In this document: in pieces, positions 33,185 to 42,587 of the stretch
Numbering within the stretch: position 1 is the first letter of the stretch
Layout: every line of letters starts with the position of its first letter
DNA from: IOR16 sp963521065
GTDB lineage: Bacteria; Bacillota; Clostridia; Peptostreptococcales; Anaerovoracaceae
NCBI GenBank assembly: GCA_963521065.1
Contig: CAUQTI010000012.1
Span: 35,472-99,471 of the forward strand
DNA: 64,000 nucleotides
Reading direction: 5' to 3'
Notes under the pieces: generated by a model
The model's database searches: none
Seen by the model: only the letters and a program-made list of their open reading frames with translations
Told to the model about the DNA's origin: nothing
Position numbers and translations under genes: made by a program

Positions 33185-34287
33185 CTTTAACACAAGGCAA
33201 ACACCTCATTGACCGCCTTGCACAGGAAAACACACTGGATGAAGTTTCTCTCGCTTTATTGATTGAATTGGTTTCTCCATTGACACAAGCAGAAGGTAAT
33301 ACAGTTCTTTCAAACTCAATTTCCTCTTACCTTTTCGAAAAAGCAACAGAGAAAACTGCACTTCATTTTCAGAATCATGTCTACAAACGCGGCCTCATTG
33401 AGTTCACAAACTACTGCAAAAATGACTGCTATTACTGCGGAATTCGAAAGGGCAATCCCAATGTCTCTCGCTACCGCTTAAGTAAGTCAGAGATTTTGGA
33501 ATGCTGCCAACAGGGACATGCACTCGGTTTTCGTACTTTTGTACTACAGGGAGGGGAGGACCCCTACTATACCGATGCTACTTTAATCGACCTCATTTAC
33601 GAAATAAAGAATCGATACCCGGACTGTGCTTTAACTTTGTCATTGGGTGAAAAGAGTAAAGAGAGCTTTGAGGCTTATTTCAAGGCAGGTGCAGACCGCT
33701 ATCTGTTAAGGCATGAGACCGCAGACGCGCACCATTACAGTACACTTCATCCGTCTTCTCAAATCCTGGAAAGCAGAAAACAATGTCTTTGGGACTTGAT
33801 GGAAATTGGCTTTCAAACCGGAACCGGTTTCATGGTGGGCACACCTTTTCAAACAACACAAACACTCGTAAAAGATTTACAGTTTATTCAAGAATTACAA
33901 CCGCATATGGTTGGAATCGGCCCATTTTTACCGCATCATGATACGCCATTTGCCGCCAAACCCGCCGGAAGCTTACAGAGAACGCTATGCTTAATCAGTA
34001 TACTGCGTCTCATGCTTCCATCTCTTTTGCTCCCGGCAACTACCGCACTTGGAACCATTCACCCGCAGGGCCGGGAGCTCGGTATTTTGGCAGGTGCAAA
34101 CGTAGTGATGCCCAATTTATCTCCCGTCAGCATCCGAAAAAAATATATGCTCTATGATAATAAAATTTGCACCGGAGAAGAAGCGGCGGAATGTCAGGGC
34201 TGCCTTACAAATCGTATGGAAAGCATCGGCCGTATCTTAGTTGTAAATCGGGGAGATGCCCCGGAAAGGAATAAAAATGCGTTATGA
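33178..34287 (+). CDS. hydE: [FeFe]-hydrogenase H-cluster radical SAM maturase HydE
   Basis: Radical SAM enzyme of 369 residues that acts in building the dithiomethylamine-bridged diiron subcluster. The [4Fe-4S] motif is C80-x3-C84-x2-C87 in FTNYCKNDCYYCGIRKG. SAM-binding strands follow (FVLQGGEDPYYTD, LSLGEKSKESFEAYFKAGADRYLLRHETA cited for landmarks). The length is normal. Its start lies within the last codons of the TM1266-like gene, so it is translationally coupled. The hydrogenase structural gene itself is not in this window. Confidence 0.95.
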   Translation: MLTLTQGKHLIDRLAQENTLDEVSLALLIELVSPLTQAEGNTVLSNSISSYLFEKATEKTALHFQNHVYKRGLIEFTNYCKNDCYYCGIRKGNPNVSRYRLSKSEILECCQQGHALGFRTFVLQGGEDPYYTDATLIDLIYEIKNRYPDCALTLSLGEKSKESFEAYFKAGADRYLLRHETADAHHYSTLHPSSQILESRKQCLWDLMEIGFQTGTGFMVGTPFQTTQTLVKDLQFIQELQPHMVGIGPFLPHHDTPFAAKPAGSLQRTLCLISILRLMLPSLLLPATTALGTIHPQGRELGILAGANVVMPNLSPVSIRKKYMLYDNKICTGEEAAECQGCLTNRMESIGRILVVNRGDAPERNKNAL

Positions 34288-35698
34288 TCCATCGTCTATG
34301 AAAGCAGAGGAATTTCTCAACCATGAAGAGGTGCTCCGCACAATGGAGTATGCAAAAGAAAACCGGAATAACCGCCAGCTGATTTCTTCACTGATTGAAA
34401 AGGCAAGCAAATGTAAGGGCCTCACACATCGTGAGGCAGCCGTACTTTTAGAATGTCAAATCGAAGAGGAAAATGAAAAAATGTTTTCTCTTGCAAAGCA
34501 AATCAAACAGAAATTATACGGAAACCGCATCGTGATGTTTGCCCCCCTCTATCTCTCAAATTACTGTGTGAATGGCTGCGTCTACTGCCCTTACCATCAT
34601 CAAAACCAGCACATTTCCAGAAAAAAACTGACACAAGAAGAAATTGCTCGTGAAGTGCGTGCACTGCAGGATATGGGTCATAAACGCCTTGCGTTGGAGA
34701 CGGGAGAAGATCCGTCGCACAATCCAATTGAATATGTATTGGAAAGCATCAAAACCATCTATGGAATTCACCATAAAAATGGCGCCATTCGAAGGGTCAA
34801 TGTCAATATTGCAGCTACCAGTGTAGAAAATTACCGAAAACTAAAAGAGGCAGGCATCGGCACTTACATCTTATTTCAAGAAACGTATCACAAGGAAAAT
34901 TACGAACTTCTTCATCCAACAGGCCCAAAGCATGATTATGCCTACCATACGGAAGCAATGGACCGCGCTATGCAGGGCGGTATTGACGATGTCGGTATCG
35001 GCGTTTTATTCGGGTTGAATCTATACCGTTATGATTTTATCGGCCTTTTAATGCATGCGGAGCATCTTGAGGCGGCATTTGGTGTCGGACCGCATACAAT
35101 CAGTGTTCCTCGAATCCGACCGGCGGATGACATTGATCCGAATAGCTTCAGTAACGGAATCAGCGACGACATTTTTTCAAAAATTGTTGCGGTTTTACGC
35201 ATTGCAGTTCCCTATACCGGTATGATTATCTCAACCCGTGAAAGTGAAGAAACAAGGAAACGGGTTCTAGATCTTGGAATTTCTCAAATCAGCGGCGGTT
35301 CACGCACCAGTGTCGGCGGTTATGCCGAAGAAGAAGCAGAGGATGATAATTCAGCACAGTTTGAACTGAACGATACACGCACGTTAGACGAAATTGTAAA
35401 CTGGCTTTTGGATATGGATTATATTCCTAGCTTCTGCACTGCATGTTACCGTGAAGGCCGGACAGGCGACCGTTTCATGAGCCTCGTAAAAGCGGGCCAA
35501 ATCGCAAACTGCTGCCTTCCGAATGCACTGATGACGCTAAAAGAATATTTAGAGGACTATGCTTCAAAAAATACAAAAATGAAGGGCGAAGCTCTCATTT
35601 CCAAGGAAATCAATCACATCACAAACGAAAAAGTGCGCTCTATCGCAAAAGAGCACTTAAATGAACTTCATGACGGAAAGCGTGATTTCCGTTTTTAA
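34277..35698 (+). CDS. hydG: [FeFe]-hydrogenase H-cluster radical SAM maturase HydG
   Basis: Tyrosine-lyase radical SAM enzyme that makes the CO and CN ligands of the H-cluster. 473 residues from the ATG at 34277, chosen for GGAAAGGA upstream; the frame opens 7 codons earlier. The radical SAM cluster is C97-x3-C101-x2-C104 in NYCVNGCVYCPYHHQN. The C-terminal Cys set in FCTACYREGRTGDRFM and ANCC anchors the second, ligand-releasing cluster. The ThiH-like middle ends with SQISGGSRTSVGGY. It overlaps hydE by 11 bases. Confidence 0.95.
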   Translation: MRYDPSSMKAEEFLNHEEVLRTMEYAKENRNNRQLISSLIEKASKCKGLTHREAAVLLECQIEEENEKMFSLAKQIKQKLYGNRIVMFAPLYLSNYCVNGCVYCPYHHQNQHISRKKLTQEEIAREVRALQDMGHKRLALETGEDPSHNPIEYVLESIKTIYGIHHKNGAIRRVNVNIAATSVENYRKLKEAGIGTYILFQETYHKENYELLHPTGPKHDYAYHTEAMDRAMQGGIDDVGIGVLFGLNLYRYDFIGLLMHAEHLEAAFGVGPHTISVPRIRPADDIDPNSFSNGISDDIFSKIVAVLRIAVPYTGMIISTRESEETRKRVLDLGISQISGGSRTSVGGYAEEEAEDDNSAQFELNDTRTLDEIVNWLLDMDYIPSFCTACYREGRTGDRFMSLVKAGQIANCCLPNALMTLKEYLEDYASKNTKMKGEALISKEINHITNEKVRSIAKEHLNELHDGKRDFRF

Positions 35699-35710
35699 TG
35701 GGAGGGAAAC

Positions 35711-36913
35711 ATGAGTTTAAATGAAACCCCTAGAGCAACCCGCATGCATATCGGGATTTTTGGAAAACGCAACAGCGGAAAATCTTCTTTAATTAACTCC
35801 TTGACGAATCAGCAGATTGCTGTGGTTTCGGAGGTTCCCGGAACCACAACCGATGCCGTGTATAAATCGATGGAAATACACGGTATCGGTCCATGTGTCT
35901 TCATCGACACCCCCGGATTCGACGATGAAGGCACCTTGGGCACTCTGCGTGTAGTGCAGACAGAAAAAGCACTTGAAAAAACAGACCTCGCCTTGGTTTT
36001 ATTTCACTCAGATTTCATGGATTTAGAATTTAACTGGATAAAAACATTTCAGCAGAAAAACATTCCGGTCATCGCCGTTCTCAGCAAGGCAGACACGTTG
36101 ACAGAGAAAGAGCAGTATGCTTTAACGCAGGCGATACAAAGCGGCATCGGTCTATGTCCCGTCGTATGTTCCTCAAATGAGAAAAAGAGCATCGAGACGC
36201 TCCGAAAAAAAATGATAGAAGTGCTTCCTTCAAATTATGAAAAGGAAAGCATAACAGGCGGACTCGCCAAACCCGGTGATATAGTCCTTCTTGTTATGCC
36301 TCAAGATATCCAAGCACCGAAGGGCCGCTTAATCCTTCCCCAAGTGCAGGTACTTCGTGAGCTTTTGGACAAGAAATGCCTTCCGCTGTGCACGACAGCA
36401 GACACTTTGGAGGATGCACTATCGACGCTTTCTAAGGCACCCGATTTAATCATCACGGATTCACAGGTTTTTAAAACGGTATATGAAAAAAAGCCTGCAC
36501 AAAGCAGGCTTACGTCCTTCTCCATCTTATTTGCAGGATATAAAGGTGATTTACCTTATTATCTGCAAGGAGCAAAAGCAATCGCAGCTCTAACTCCGCA
36601 CTCTCGTGTGCTAATCGCAGAGGCTTGCACACATGCCCCTTTGACAGAGGACATCGGCAGAGAAAAGCTTCCCCGCCTGCTCCGCCAGCGTATCGGCCAT
36701 GAACTTACCGTTGACATTGTCAGCGGCGTTGATTTTCCGAAACAACTTCATCATTATGACCTTATCATACAGTGTGGCGCCTGTATGTTCAATCGCCAAT
36801 ATGTCTTAACTCGAATCAACCATGCAAAAGAACAAAATGTCCCAATGACCAATTACGGGGTTGCGCTCGCATATCTCTCTGGTATTTTAGACTCTGTTGA
36901 TTACGAACTATAA
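35711..36913 (+). CDS. hydF: [FeFe]-hydrogenase H-cluster maturation GTPase HydF
   Basis: Scaffold GTPase that carries the diiron precursor to apo-hydrogenase. 400 residues. The P-loop is GKRNSGKSS at 18-26, switch II is DTPGFDDEG, and the G4-like motif is LSKAD. The C-terminal cluster-binding part has EACTHAP and QCGACMFNRQ, the conserved His and Cys pair. GGGAGGG precedes the ATG, 12 bases after hydG. It closes the operon; downstream, a VanY-like gene converges on it. Confidence 0.95.
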   Translation: MSLNETPRATRMHIGIFGKRNSGKSSLINSLTNQQIAVVSEVPGTTTDAVYKSMEIHGIGPCVFIDTPGFDDEGTLGTLRVVQTEKALEKTDLALVLFHSDFMDLEFNWIKTFQQKNIPVIAVLSKADTLTEKEQYALTQAIQSGIGLCPVVCSSNEKKSIETLRKKMIEVLPSNYEKESITGGLAKPGDIVLLVMPQDIQAPKGRLILPQVQVLRELLDKKCLPLCTTADTLEDALSTLSKAPDLIITDSQVFKTVYEKKPAQSRLTSFSILFAGYKGDLPYYLQGAKAIAALTPHSRVLIAEACTHAPLTEDIGREKLPRLLRQRIGHELTVDIVSGVDFPKQLHHYDLIIQCGACMFNRQYVLTRINHAKEQNVPMTNYGVALAYLSGILDSVDYEL

Positions 36914-36928
36914 GACTTTTTTATATAG

Positions 36929-37666
36929 TTAAGATAAAACTCTTACTTTATATTCTTCCAAACGTTCTCCGCTTTTTTTCAGCGTCTCAGCTAAATCCGT
37001 TCCGACGTACCGTAAATGCCACTGCTCATAGGTGACGGTTTTATCTGAGTCCGCCGTTTGCGGATACCGTACAATAAAGCCATACCGATAAGCGTTTTCT
37101 ATCAGCCATTTACCCTCTGCCGTTTCTTCCATCGGCGGGTCGGTTTCATCATCTCGTAATGCGATGTCCATTGCAAGACCAGTCTGGTGCTCACTCGTTC
37201 CCGGAAGCTCCACAAAATCCAATGCCTTTTTTTCAGCTGTTTGCTTGTTCAAAGATGAATCTTGCTGCATTAGCTCATATACCTTACGGTCAAACAAGGT
37301 CTGCTGCCGATCATAAGAACGATATCCGCTGAGAGGAAGAATGGTATACCCTTCCTTTTCTAAATCTTTAATCATCGCCGTCATCTGCTTTGCTGCCGTC
37401 TCTGTCATTTTTTCTTCGGTATAGCTTACTGTCACTAAGTTCTCCGGTACAAAATCCTGTTTCAGCGGATGCTGTGCATCAACTAATATCGTATAATCTT
37501 GCTTCGCCAATGTTTCATTATCCGGTTCCACCGCAGAAACCACCATATTTTCTAAAAATTTACCGGTCAAATCCGGCTGCCGTTTCATCACCTGATTTAG
37601 ACCGAATGCAGAAATTCCAACTAAGCTAAAGCATATAATACCTTTCAGTAATTTTTTCTTTTTCAT
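36929..37666 (-). CDS. VanY-like D-alanyl-D-alanine carboxypeptidase (M15B)
   Basis: Zinc D,D-carboxypeptidase of the LAS/VanY group that trims the terminal D-Ala of peptidoglycan precursors outside the membrane. 245 residues from the ATG at 37666: a basic N-terminus MKKKKLLKG, one hydrophobic anchor, then SGYRSYDRQQTLF, the zinc site SEHQTGLAMDIAL and YEQWHLRYVG. The frame opens 13 codons earlier, but that start would lie inside the terminator at 37685-37728. It follows VanR/VanS-like genes, so it is probably their target. No vanG/vanA-type ligase or vanXY is present, so this is not a resistance operon. Confidence 0.88.
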   Translation of the reverse strand: MKKKKLLKGIICFSLVGISAFGLNQVMKRQPDLTGKFLENMVVSAVEPDNETLAKQDYTILVDAQHPLKQDFVPENLVTVSYTEEKMTETAAKQMTAMIKDLEKEGYTILPLSGYRSYDRQQTLFDRKVYELMQQDSSLNKQTAEKKALDFVELPGTSEHQTGLAMDIALRDDETDPPMEETAEGKWLIENAYRYGFIVRYPQTADSDKTVTYEQWHLRYVGTDLAETLKKSGERLEEYKVRVLS

Positions 37667-37684
37667 TTCCTCTTTTCTCCTCAA

Positions 37685-37728
37685 TAAAAAACCCCTTTTG
37701 TACAATTATTGTATCGCAAAAAAAGGGG
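37685..37728 (-). terminator. Terminator or attenuator between the vanS-like and vanY-like genes
   Basis: CCCCTTTT and AAAAGGGG arms (37692-37699, 37721-37728) enclose an inner TACAA/TTGTA pairing, and on the minus strand a run of T follows. Read-through would be needed for vanY-like expression from the two-component genes. Confidence 0.65.
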
Positions 37729-37746
37729 AAATATATTACCTCTTCC

Positions 37747-38847
37747 TTACCATTTTCTTAAGGATTTCTTAAGAGGAAGCTCGACTGTGAAAACTGTCTT
37801 TAAATTTTCACTTTCTGCTTTAATTGTGCCTCCGTGAAGTTCCACAATTTTTTTAGCAATGGCAAGTCCTAGACCGGCACCGCCACTTTCAGTTGTCCTC
37901 GCTTCGTCTACCCGATAAAAGCGCTCAAAAATACGTTCCAGCTTTTCTTTTGGTATAGTTATTCCAAAATTTGTAAATCTAATAATTCCCTGGCTCTCCG
38001 TTTTTAAAAGCTCAATGCAAATTTCGGTACCAGATTCGCTGTAAGCAACTGCATTTCTAAGGAGATTATCAAAAACGCGTGCCAGTTGATCAGGATCTGC
38101 AATCAATTCCACCTCGTGCGGATGTACGACCTTATGTGTGAGCTTTTTTTCCACCAGCAGCGGATAAAATTCCTCTGCCAGCTGCTCCAGCATGACATTC
38201 AAATTTATCTTACGCTCCGTTAATTCTATACTTGTTACATTGAATCTAGTAATTTCAAACAGCTCATCTAAGAGAAGCTCCATGCGTTTGGCTTTCGTAA
38301 ATACGATTTTACGGTATTTATCCTTTGTCTCCTGTGACATATCCTTTTCCGCATTCAAAAGGCCCAAATACCCTAAGATAGAGGTCATCGGCGTACGCAG
38401 ATCGTGGGCTAAATAGACAACTAAATCATTTTTTTGCTGCTCACTTACCTTTGCTTCCAGCTCCCGCTTCTGTAAATCATATTTTACGCGGTTCAACTTC
38501 GTTTCCATCGCTTCCAGTCCTTCCGGAAGCTCCACAATGCTTTTTTTCTCATCAAAAACTTGATCAATGCCCCGACTGACCGCATTCAGATAATAAGAAA
38601 GCTTTCCCATCGCAAGAAATACACCAAGCAAAAGAAAAAGAATAATCAGTCCTGCAATGAGAGGAAGTTTCAATTGAATTAATAGATGGTACAGACCCAG
38701 TCGATCTGCTAAATCAGCAACCGGTTCCTGCAAAAAACCATCAATTGCAATGTGAATAAACAGCATCGCGGCAACGGCAGCAAAAAAAACATTGCCGATA
38801 ATCCGCAAAATTAATTTCAGCTTCAAGGTAGTAAATTCATTTTTCAA
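37747..38847 (-). CDS. VanS-like sensor histidine kinase
   Basis: Sensor kinase of 366 residues. Two membrane helices (about 14-36 and 62-82) enclose a short external loop of some 25 residues. HisKA has H148 in VVYLAHDLRTPMTSILGYL, and HATPase_c has LLRNAVAYSE, ERIFERFYRVD and GGAGLGLAIAKKIVELHGG. The short sensor loop and sequence style match VanS of the VanB/VanG type. It overlaps the regulator gene by 11 bases. The signal could be a cell-wall precursor or antibiotic, by analogy only. Confidence 0.88.
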   Translation of the reverse strand: MKNEFTTLKLKLILRIIGNVFFAAVAAMLFIHIAIDGFLQEPVADLADRLGLYHLLIQLKLPLIAGLIILFLLLGVFLAMGKLSYYLNAVSRGIDQVFDEKKSIVELPEGLEAMETKLNRVKYDLQKRELEAKVSEQQKNDLVVYLAHDLRTPMTSILGYLGLLNAEKDMSQETKDKYRKIVFTKAKRMELLLDELFEITRFNVTSIELTERKINLNVMLEQLAEEFYPLLVEKKLTHKVVHPHEVELIADPDQLARVFDNLLRNAVAYSESGTEICIELLKTESQGIIRFTNFGITIPKEKLERIFERFYRVDEARTTESGGAGLGLAIAKKIVELHGGTIKAESENLKTVFTVELPLKKSLRKW

Positions 38848-39529
38848 CCAAGTACCCCACGCCCCAAACAGTTTTAATAAATTTCGGCTTTCTTGGGTTT
38901 TCCTCTGTTTTTTCTCTTATTTTTCGGATGTGTACCATGACCGTATTATTGGAATCCAGATACTTTTCCTTCCATACCTGATGAAAAATTTCTTCCGCCG
39001 AGAAAACCTTTCCTGCCCGCGCGGTCAGCAGAAATAGAATATCAAATTCTGTCGGTGTCAAATCGACTTCACGTTCAAATACTGTAGTTTTATGGCTGCG
39101 GCTGTCCATAAAAAGGCCACGAATGCAGACCTGCTCGCAATTTTTTTGTGATACGTCTCCGGTTAATTGCGCAAAACGGTTTAACTGGGATTTCACTCTT
39201 GCAATCAGCTCCAGCGGATGAAACGGCTTCGTAATGTAATCGTCCGCACCCATCCCCAGACCCATAATCTTATCAATATCCTCCGACTTTGCACTGAGCA
39301 GTATAATCGGCAGGTTTTTCTTATAACGAACTCTCTGGCATACTTCAAGTCCACTCATCCCCGGCATCATGACATCTAAAATCAGCAAGCTGATTTCCTT
39401 TTGTTCAATCAACTCCAATGCTTGTTTTCCTTCGTATGCTTTCTCAATTGAAAAGCCTTCACCTTTCAAATAAATTTCTATTAAGTCAACAATCTCCTTC
39501 TCGTCATCCACAATTAAAATGGTATTCAT
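38837..39529 (-). CDS. VanR-like OmpR-family response regulator
   Basis: Response regulator of 230 residues. The receiver has D8-D9, phosphoacceptor D52 in LLILDVMMPGMSG and Lys in ADDYITKPFHP. The winged-helix output domain has LTPTEFDILFLLTARAGKVFSAEEI and NTVMVHIRKIREK (cited for landmarks). It is first in the vanR-vanS-vanY-like set. The likely target is the operon itself and vanY-like expression. Confidence 0.9.
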   Translation of the reverse strand: MNTILIVDDEKEIVDLIEIYLKGEGFSIEKAYEGKQALELIEQKEISLLILDVMMPGMSGLEVCQRVRYKKNLPIILLSAKSEDIDKIMGLGMGADDYITKPFHPLELIARVKSQLNRFAQLTGDVSQKNCEQVCIRGLFMDSRSHKTTVFEREVDLTPTEFDILFLLTARAGKVFSAEEIFHQVWKEKYLDSNNTVMVHIRKIREKTEENPRKPKFIKTVWGVGYLVEK

Positions 39530-39586
39530 AAAAATGCCCCATCCCCAAATTATAATTTTTAATCCAGATTGATTTGCTAATCCTGT

Positions 39587-40906
39587 CTAGATTACCTCTT
39601 TTCCTTTTTTTAAATACTCCTGCATTTCTTCCGGCGGAACCATACTTCCTCCGGTCGCCCAAACAAGGTGAACCGCCTGCTCCATCTTATCTGACAAATT
39701 ATTTTTTTTCAGATAAGCACTCTGCTGTAGCACCTTCGCAACTCCAGGAAAACCCGCACAAGCGGATGGTTCAATCCGTTGTTTCTCTCCTTCGGAAAGC
39801 AGATACAAGAGCGCATACAGCTCTTCATCTTCTATCGTAAATATACCATCCAACTGCGTTTCCATAATTTTTCCGACTAACTTTGAAGCCCTGCCGACTG
39901 CAAGTCCGTCTGCTGCGGTCTTCCCGTCAAGGCCAATGTCACTGCATGCAATCTTATCGTGCAGCCCTGTCATCATTCCCAATGCCATACAAGGTGCATG
40001 TGTCGGCTCTGCAAAAAAACAGTGCACATTTTCTCCATAAACCTGCTTTAATCCAAATGCAACACCACCCGGACCGCCGCCGACTCCGCAGGGAAGATAA
40101 ACAAATAAAGGATGTTCGTCATCAATTACAAGTTCCATCTCTTCCAGTTGACGCTCCAAACGCTTTCCTGCCGTTGCATAACCTAAAAACAAATCAGCAG
40201 AACCTTCATCATCCACAAAATGGCACATTGGGTCCTTCGCCGCCTCTTTTCGTCCCTCTGCAACTGCTTTTTGATAGTCATCCGGATATTCCACAACAAC
40301 AGCTCCTTTTTCCCGAAGCATATCTTTCTTCCACTGCCTTGCGTCTGACGACATATGAATCGTCACATGAAAACCTAGTTTTGCACTGATGATTCCAATG
40401 GACAGCCCTAAATTTCCGGTAGAGCCTACCGCCACACTATACTTTGAGAATAGCTCTTTAAAGCGTGGCTCCGCTAAAACTGCATAATCATCTTCCTTTT
40501 TTAAGAATCCCTTTCCAATCGCAATGTCCTCCGCAAATTTCAAAACCTCATGAATGCCGCCTCTTGCCTTGATAGAACCTGAGATTGGAAGCTGGCTGTC
40601 ACATTTCATAAGCAGTGTTCCGGAATGTAAAATGCCGTAACGCTTTGACAAAGCTTCCTGCATATTGGGGATTTTAATCAACGGTGATTCAATAATGCCC
40701 TGAGTTCGCTCCGTTTTTGGAAATGCCACGCGCAGATAGGCGGCAAAACGCCTAAGTCTCGCTTCTGTCTCTCTGATCTCTGTTTCAGAAAATGGATATG
40801 CCGCACGCTTTCCAGAATGGGGGTTGATCCAAAAAACAGACTCTGCCTCCATCATAGGCAAAAGTAAAGGATTTTCGCTCTTTAATTCTTCCAAATTGTA
40901 TCTCAT
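39587..40906 (-). CDS. dsdA: D-serine ammonia-lyase (dehydratase) DsdA
   Basis: PLP enzyme that deaminates D-serine to pyruvate and ammonia. 439 residues from the ATG at 40906, which has GGGAGGAAC upstream; a TTG eight codons earlier is less likely. The PLP Lys lies in PISGSIKARGGIHEVL, the phosphate-binding loop is in VGSTGNLGLSIG, and the Gly-rich PCGVGGGPGGVAFGLK is typical. The length is that of DsdA. It is a single gene between two regulatory regions, and fits a fermenter that uses amino acids, including D-forms, as carbon sources. Confidence 0.93.
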   Translation of the reverse strand: MRYNLEELKSENPLLLPMMEAESVFWINPHSGKRAAYPFSETEIRETEARLRRFAAYLRVAFPKTERTQGIIESPLIKIPNMQEALSKRYGILHSGTLLMKCDSQLPISGSIKARGGIHEVLKFAEDIAIGKGFLKKEDDYAVLAEPRFKELFSKYSVAVGSTGNLGLSIGIISAKLGFHVTIHMSSDARQWKKDMLREKGAVVVEYPDDYQKAVAEGRKEAAKDPMCHFVDDEGSADLFLGYATAGKRLERQLEEMELVIDDEHPLFVYLPCGVGGGPGGVAFGLKQVYGENVHCFFAEPTHAPCMALGMMTGLHDKIACSDIGLDGKTAADGLAVGRASKLVGKIMETQLDGIFTIEDEELYALLYLLSEGEKQRIEPSACAGFPGVAKVLQQSAYLKKNNLSDKMEQAVHLVWATGGSMVPPEEMQEYLKKGKEVI

Positions 40907-41238
40907 AAAACCGTTCCTCCCTCTGACCAAATCGCTACAGCTATCTTACCATATTTCAATACGACTTCCTACTCAAAATTGAAAAAATAGATGTTACTGC
41001 AAATGTTGCAATTTACAATGCTTCTCGTACCTCTTTCACCGGATTTACACAGATTATTTTTTTCAAATTTGAAGAGTAATCCCTATATTTCCGTAATGAG
41101 TGATGAAATATCTTGTCCCTTTCTGTTTCCATGTACCCATAAAAGTGTTCTTTTTACTTGAATAACCGTATAATGGAAAGTAGAATGGTATAAGATTGGG
41201 AATACTACATTGTAAATACTATTGGAACAGGAGAAATC
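40907..41238. other. Divergent promoter region, dsdA / cation diffusion facilitator
   Basis: About 330 AT-rich bases. A perfect TATAAT (41169-41174) on the plus strand, about 65 bases before the transporter start, is the likely -10, with a weak -35. No structured RNA or gene was seen. Confidence 0.45.
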
Positions 41239-42426
41239 ATGAGAAAATTGTTAGTAAAACTCTTTATTAAAGACTATGAGAATACACAGGATCCCAGCGT
41301 ACGTGAAGCGTACGGCAAATTAGCCGGGCTTGTAGGCATTATCTCTAATGTTCTTTTATGTACAGTAAAAATCCTTACCGGTATCCTATTTCATAGTATT
41401 GCCATTTTAGCAGATGGTATCAATAACCTAGCGGATGCCTCTTCTTCCTTTATCACTTTAATCGGCTTTCGTCTGGCGGCTCGCCCCGCTGATGAAGAAC
41501 ATCCTTACGGGCACGCTCGTATTGAATATTTGACTGGCGTAATTGTATCTGTCTTGATTGTTACACTGGGGCTTCAGCTTTGCCTACAGTCTTTTGATAA
41601 AATTTTTCACCCGAACCCTTTACATTTCAGTTATATTACTGTTAGTATCTTAGTCCTTTCAATTGTCATAAAAATCTGGCAGTCACTTTTTAATATAAAG
41701 ATGGGTGAGGCCATTTCCTCTTCTACCTTAAAGGCAACCGGAACAGACAGCCGAAATGATGTCATTGCAACGGTGGTCGTTCTTCTTGGCGTATTGATCG
41801 GTAAATTTACCGATATGCAGCTTGATGGTTATCTCGGTGTACTCGTCGCACTATTTATCATCTATTCCGGCCTCCAGCTTGTAAAAGAAACCGCAGATCC
41901 ACTGCTCGGGCAAGCACCTAATCCTGAATTAGTCAGCGCCATCTGCGAAAAAATCACACAGCATCCAGATGTGTTGGGAATTCACGATTTGGTCATTCAC
42001 AATTACGGTCCCTCCCGTATCTTTGCATCGGCGCATGTAGAGGTAGATGCGCACAGCGATATGATCCAATGTCATGACATGATTGATACTCTTGAACGGA
42101 GCCTGAGTGATGCTCTTTGTATTCATCTGGTGATTCACATGGACCCTGTGGATTACCGCGACCCGCTCACACTTACGGTGAAGCAACAGTTGAAGGCATT
42201 GCTTCCAAAATATGATACCATTCTGGATGTCCACGACATCCGTGTCGTCCATGGATGCACGCATCACAACGTGATTTTTGATGTTGTGGTCGCCCCACAC
42301 TGCACGATGAGCGAGGAAGAATTAAAGGCAAAGCTCATTGATGATTTGCAACACTGTAATCCTCTATACCAACCCGTTATCACCATAGATAAGAATTATA
42401 CAGGAGATATGAAGGGCCTTGATTGA
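41239..42426 (+). CDS. Cation diffusion facilitator (CDF) metal exporter
   Basis: Divalent metal/proton antiporter of 395 residues, exporting zinc, iron, manganese or similar. Six membrane helices fill about 25-225, with the metal site Asp residues in ILADGINNLADASSS (helix 2) and in GTDSRNDVIAT (helix 5). EHPYGHARIEYL is the family loop. The C-terminal cytoplasmic domain (225-390) is longer than usual and may hold a tandem of two ferredoxin-like folds. AGGAG precedes the ATG. It is a single-gene unit ending at a strong terminator. Confidence 0.9.
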   Translation: MRKLLVKLFIKDYENTQDPSVREAYGKLAGLVGIISNVLLCTVKILTGILFHSIAILADGINNLADASSSFITLIGFRLAARPADEEHPYGHARIEYLTGVIVSVLIVTLGLQLCLQSFDKIFHPNPLHFSYITVSILVLSIVIKIWQSLFNIKMGEAISSSTLKATGTDSRNDVIATVVVLLGVLIGKFTDMQLDGYLGVLVALFIIYSGLQLVKETADPLLGQAPNPELVSAICEKITQHPDVLGIHDLVIHNYGPSRIFASAHVEVDAHSDMIQCHDMIDTLERSLSDALCIHLVIHMDPVDYRDPLTLTVKQQLKALLPKYDTILDVHDIRVVHGCTHHNVIFDVVVAPHCTMSEEELKAKLIDDLQHCNPLYQPVITIDKNYTGDMKGLD

Positions 42427-42491
42427 TTCCTACTTTTTATCAAACCTTTATACCTACTCTCAAATTCAATATAAATTAAGTGCTTAAAACA

Positions 42492-42543
42492 AACACCCCC
42501 TGAGACTACTGCTTCGCCAGAGCCCCAGGGGGTGTTCTTTTCA
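42492..42543. terminator. Strong bidirectional terminator
   Basis: AACACCCCCTG (42492-42502) and CAGGGGGTGTT (42526-42536) form a perfect 11-bp GC-rich stem. T-rich sequence follows on the plus strand. It separates the CDF gene from the convergent S8 protease gene. Confidence 0.85.
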
Positions 42544-42587
42544 TTCATAAATTCAATATGCTTACTTTATGAATCTATTACGATATT

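Noticed and set aside
36929..39529. Vancomycin resistance operon
   Set aside because: Only VanR-, VanS- and VanY-like genes are present; ligase, dehydrogenase or racemase and dipeptidase genes are missing.
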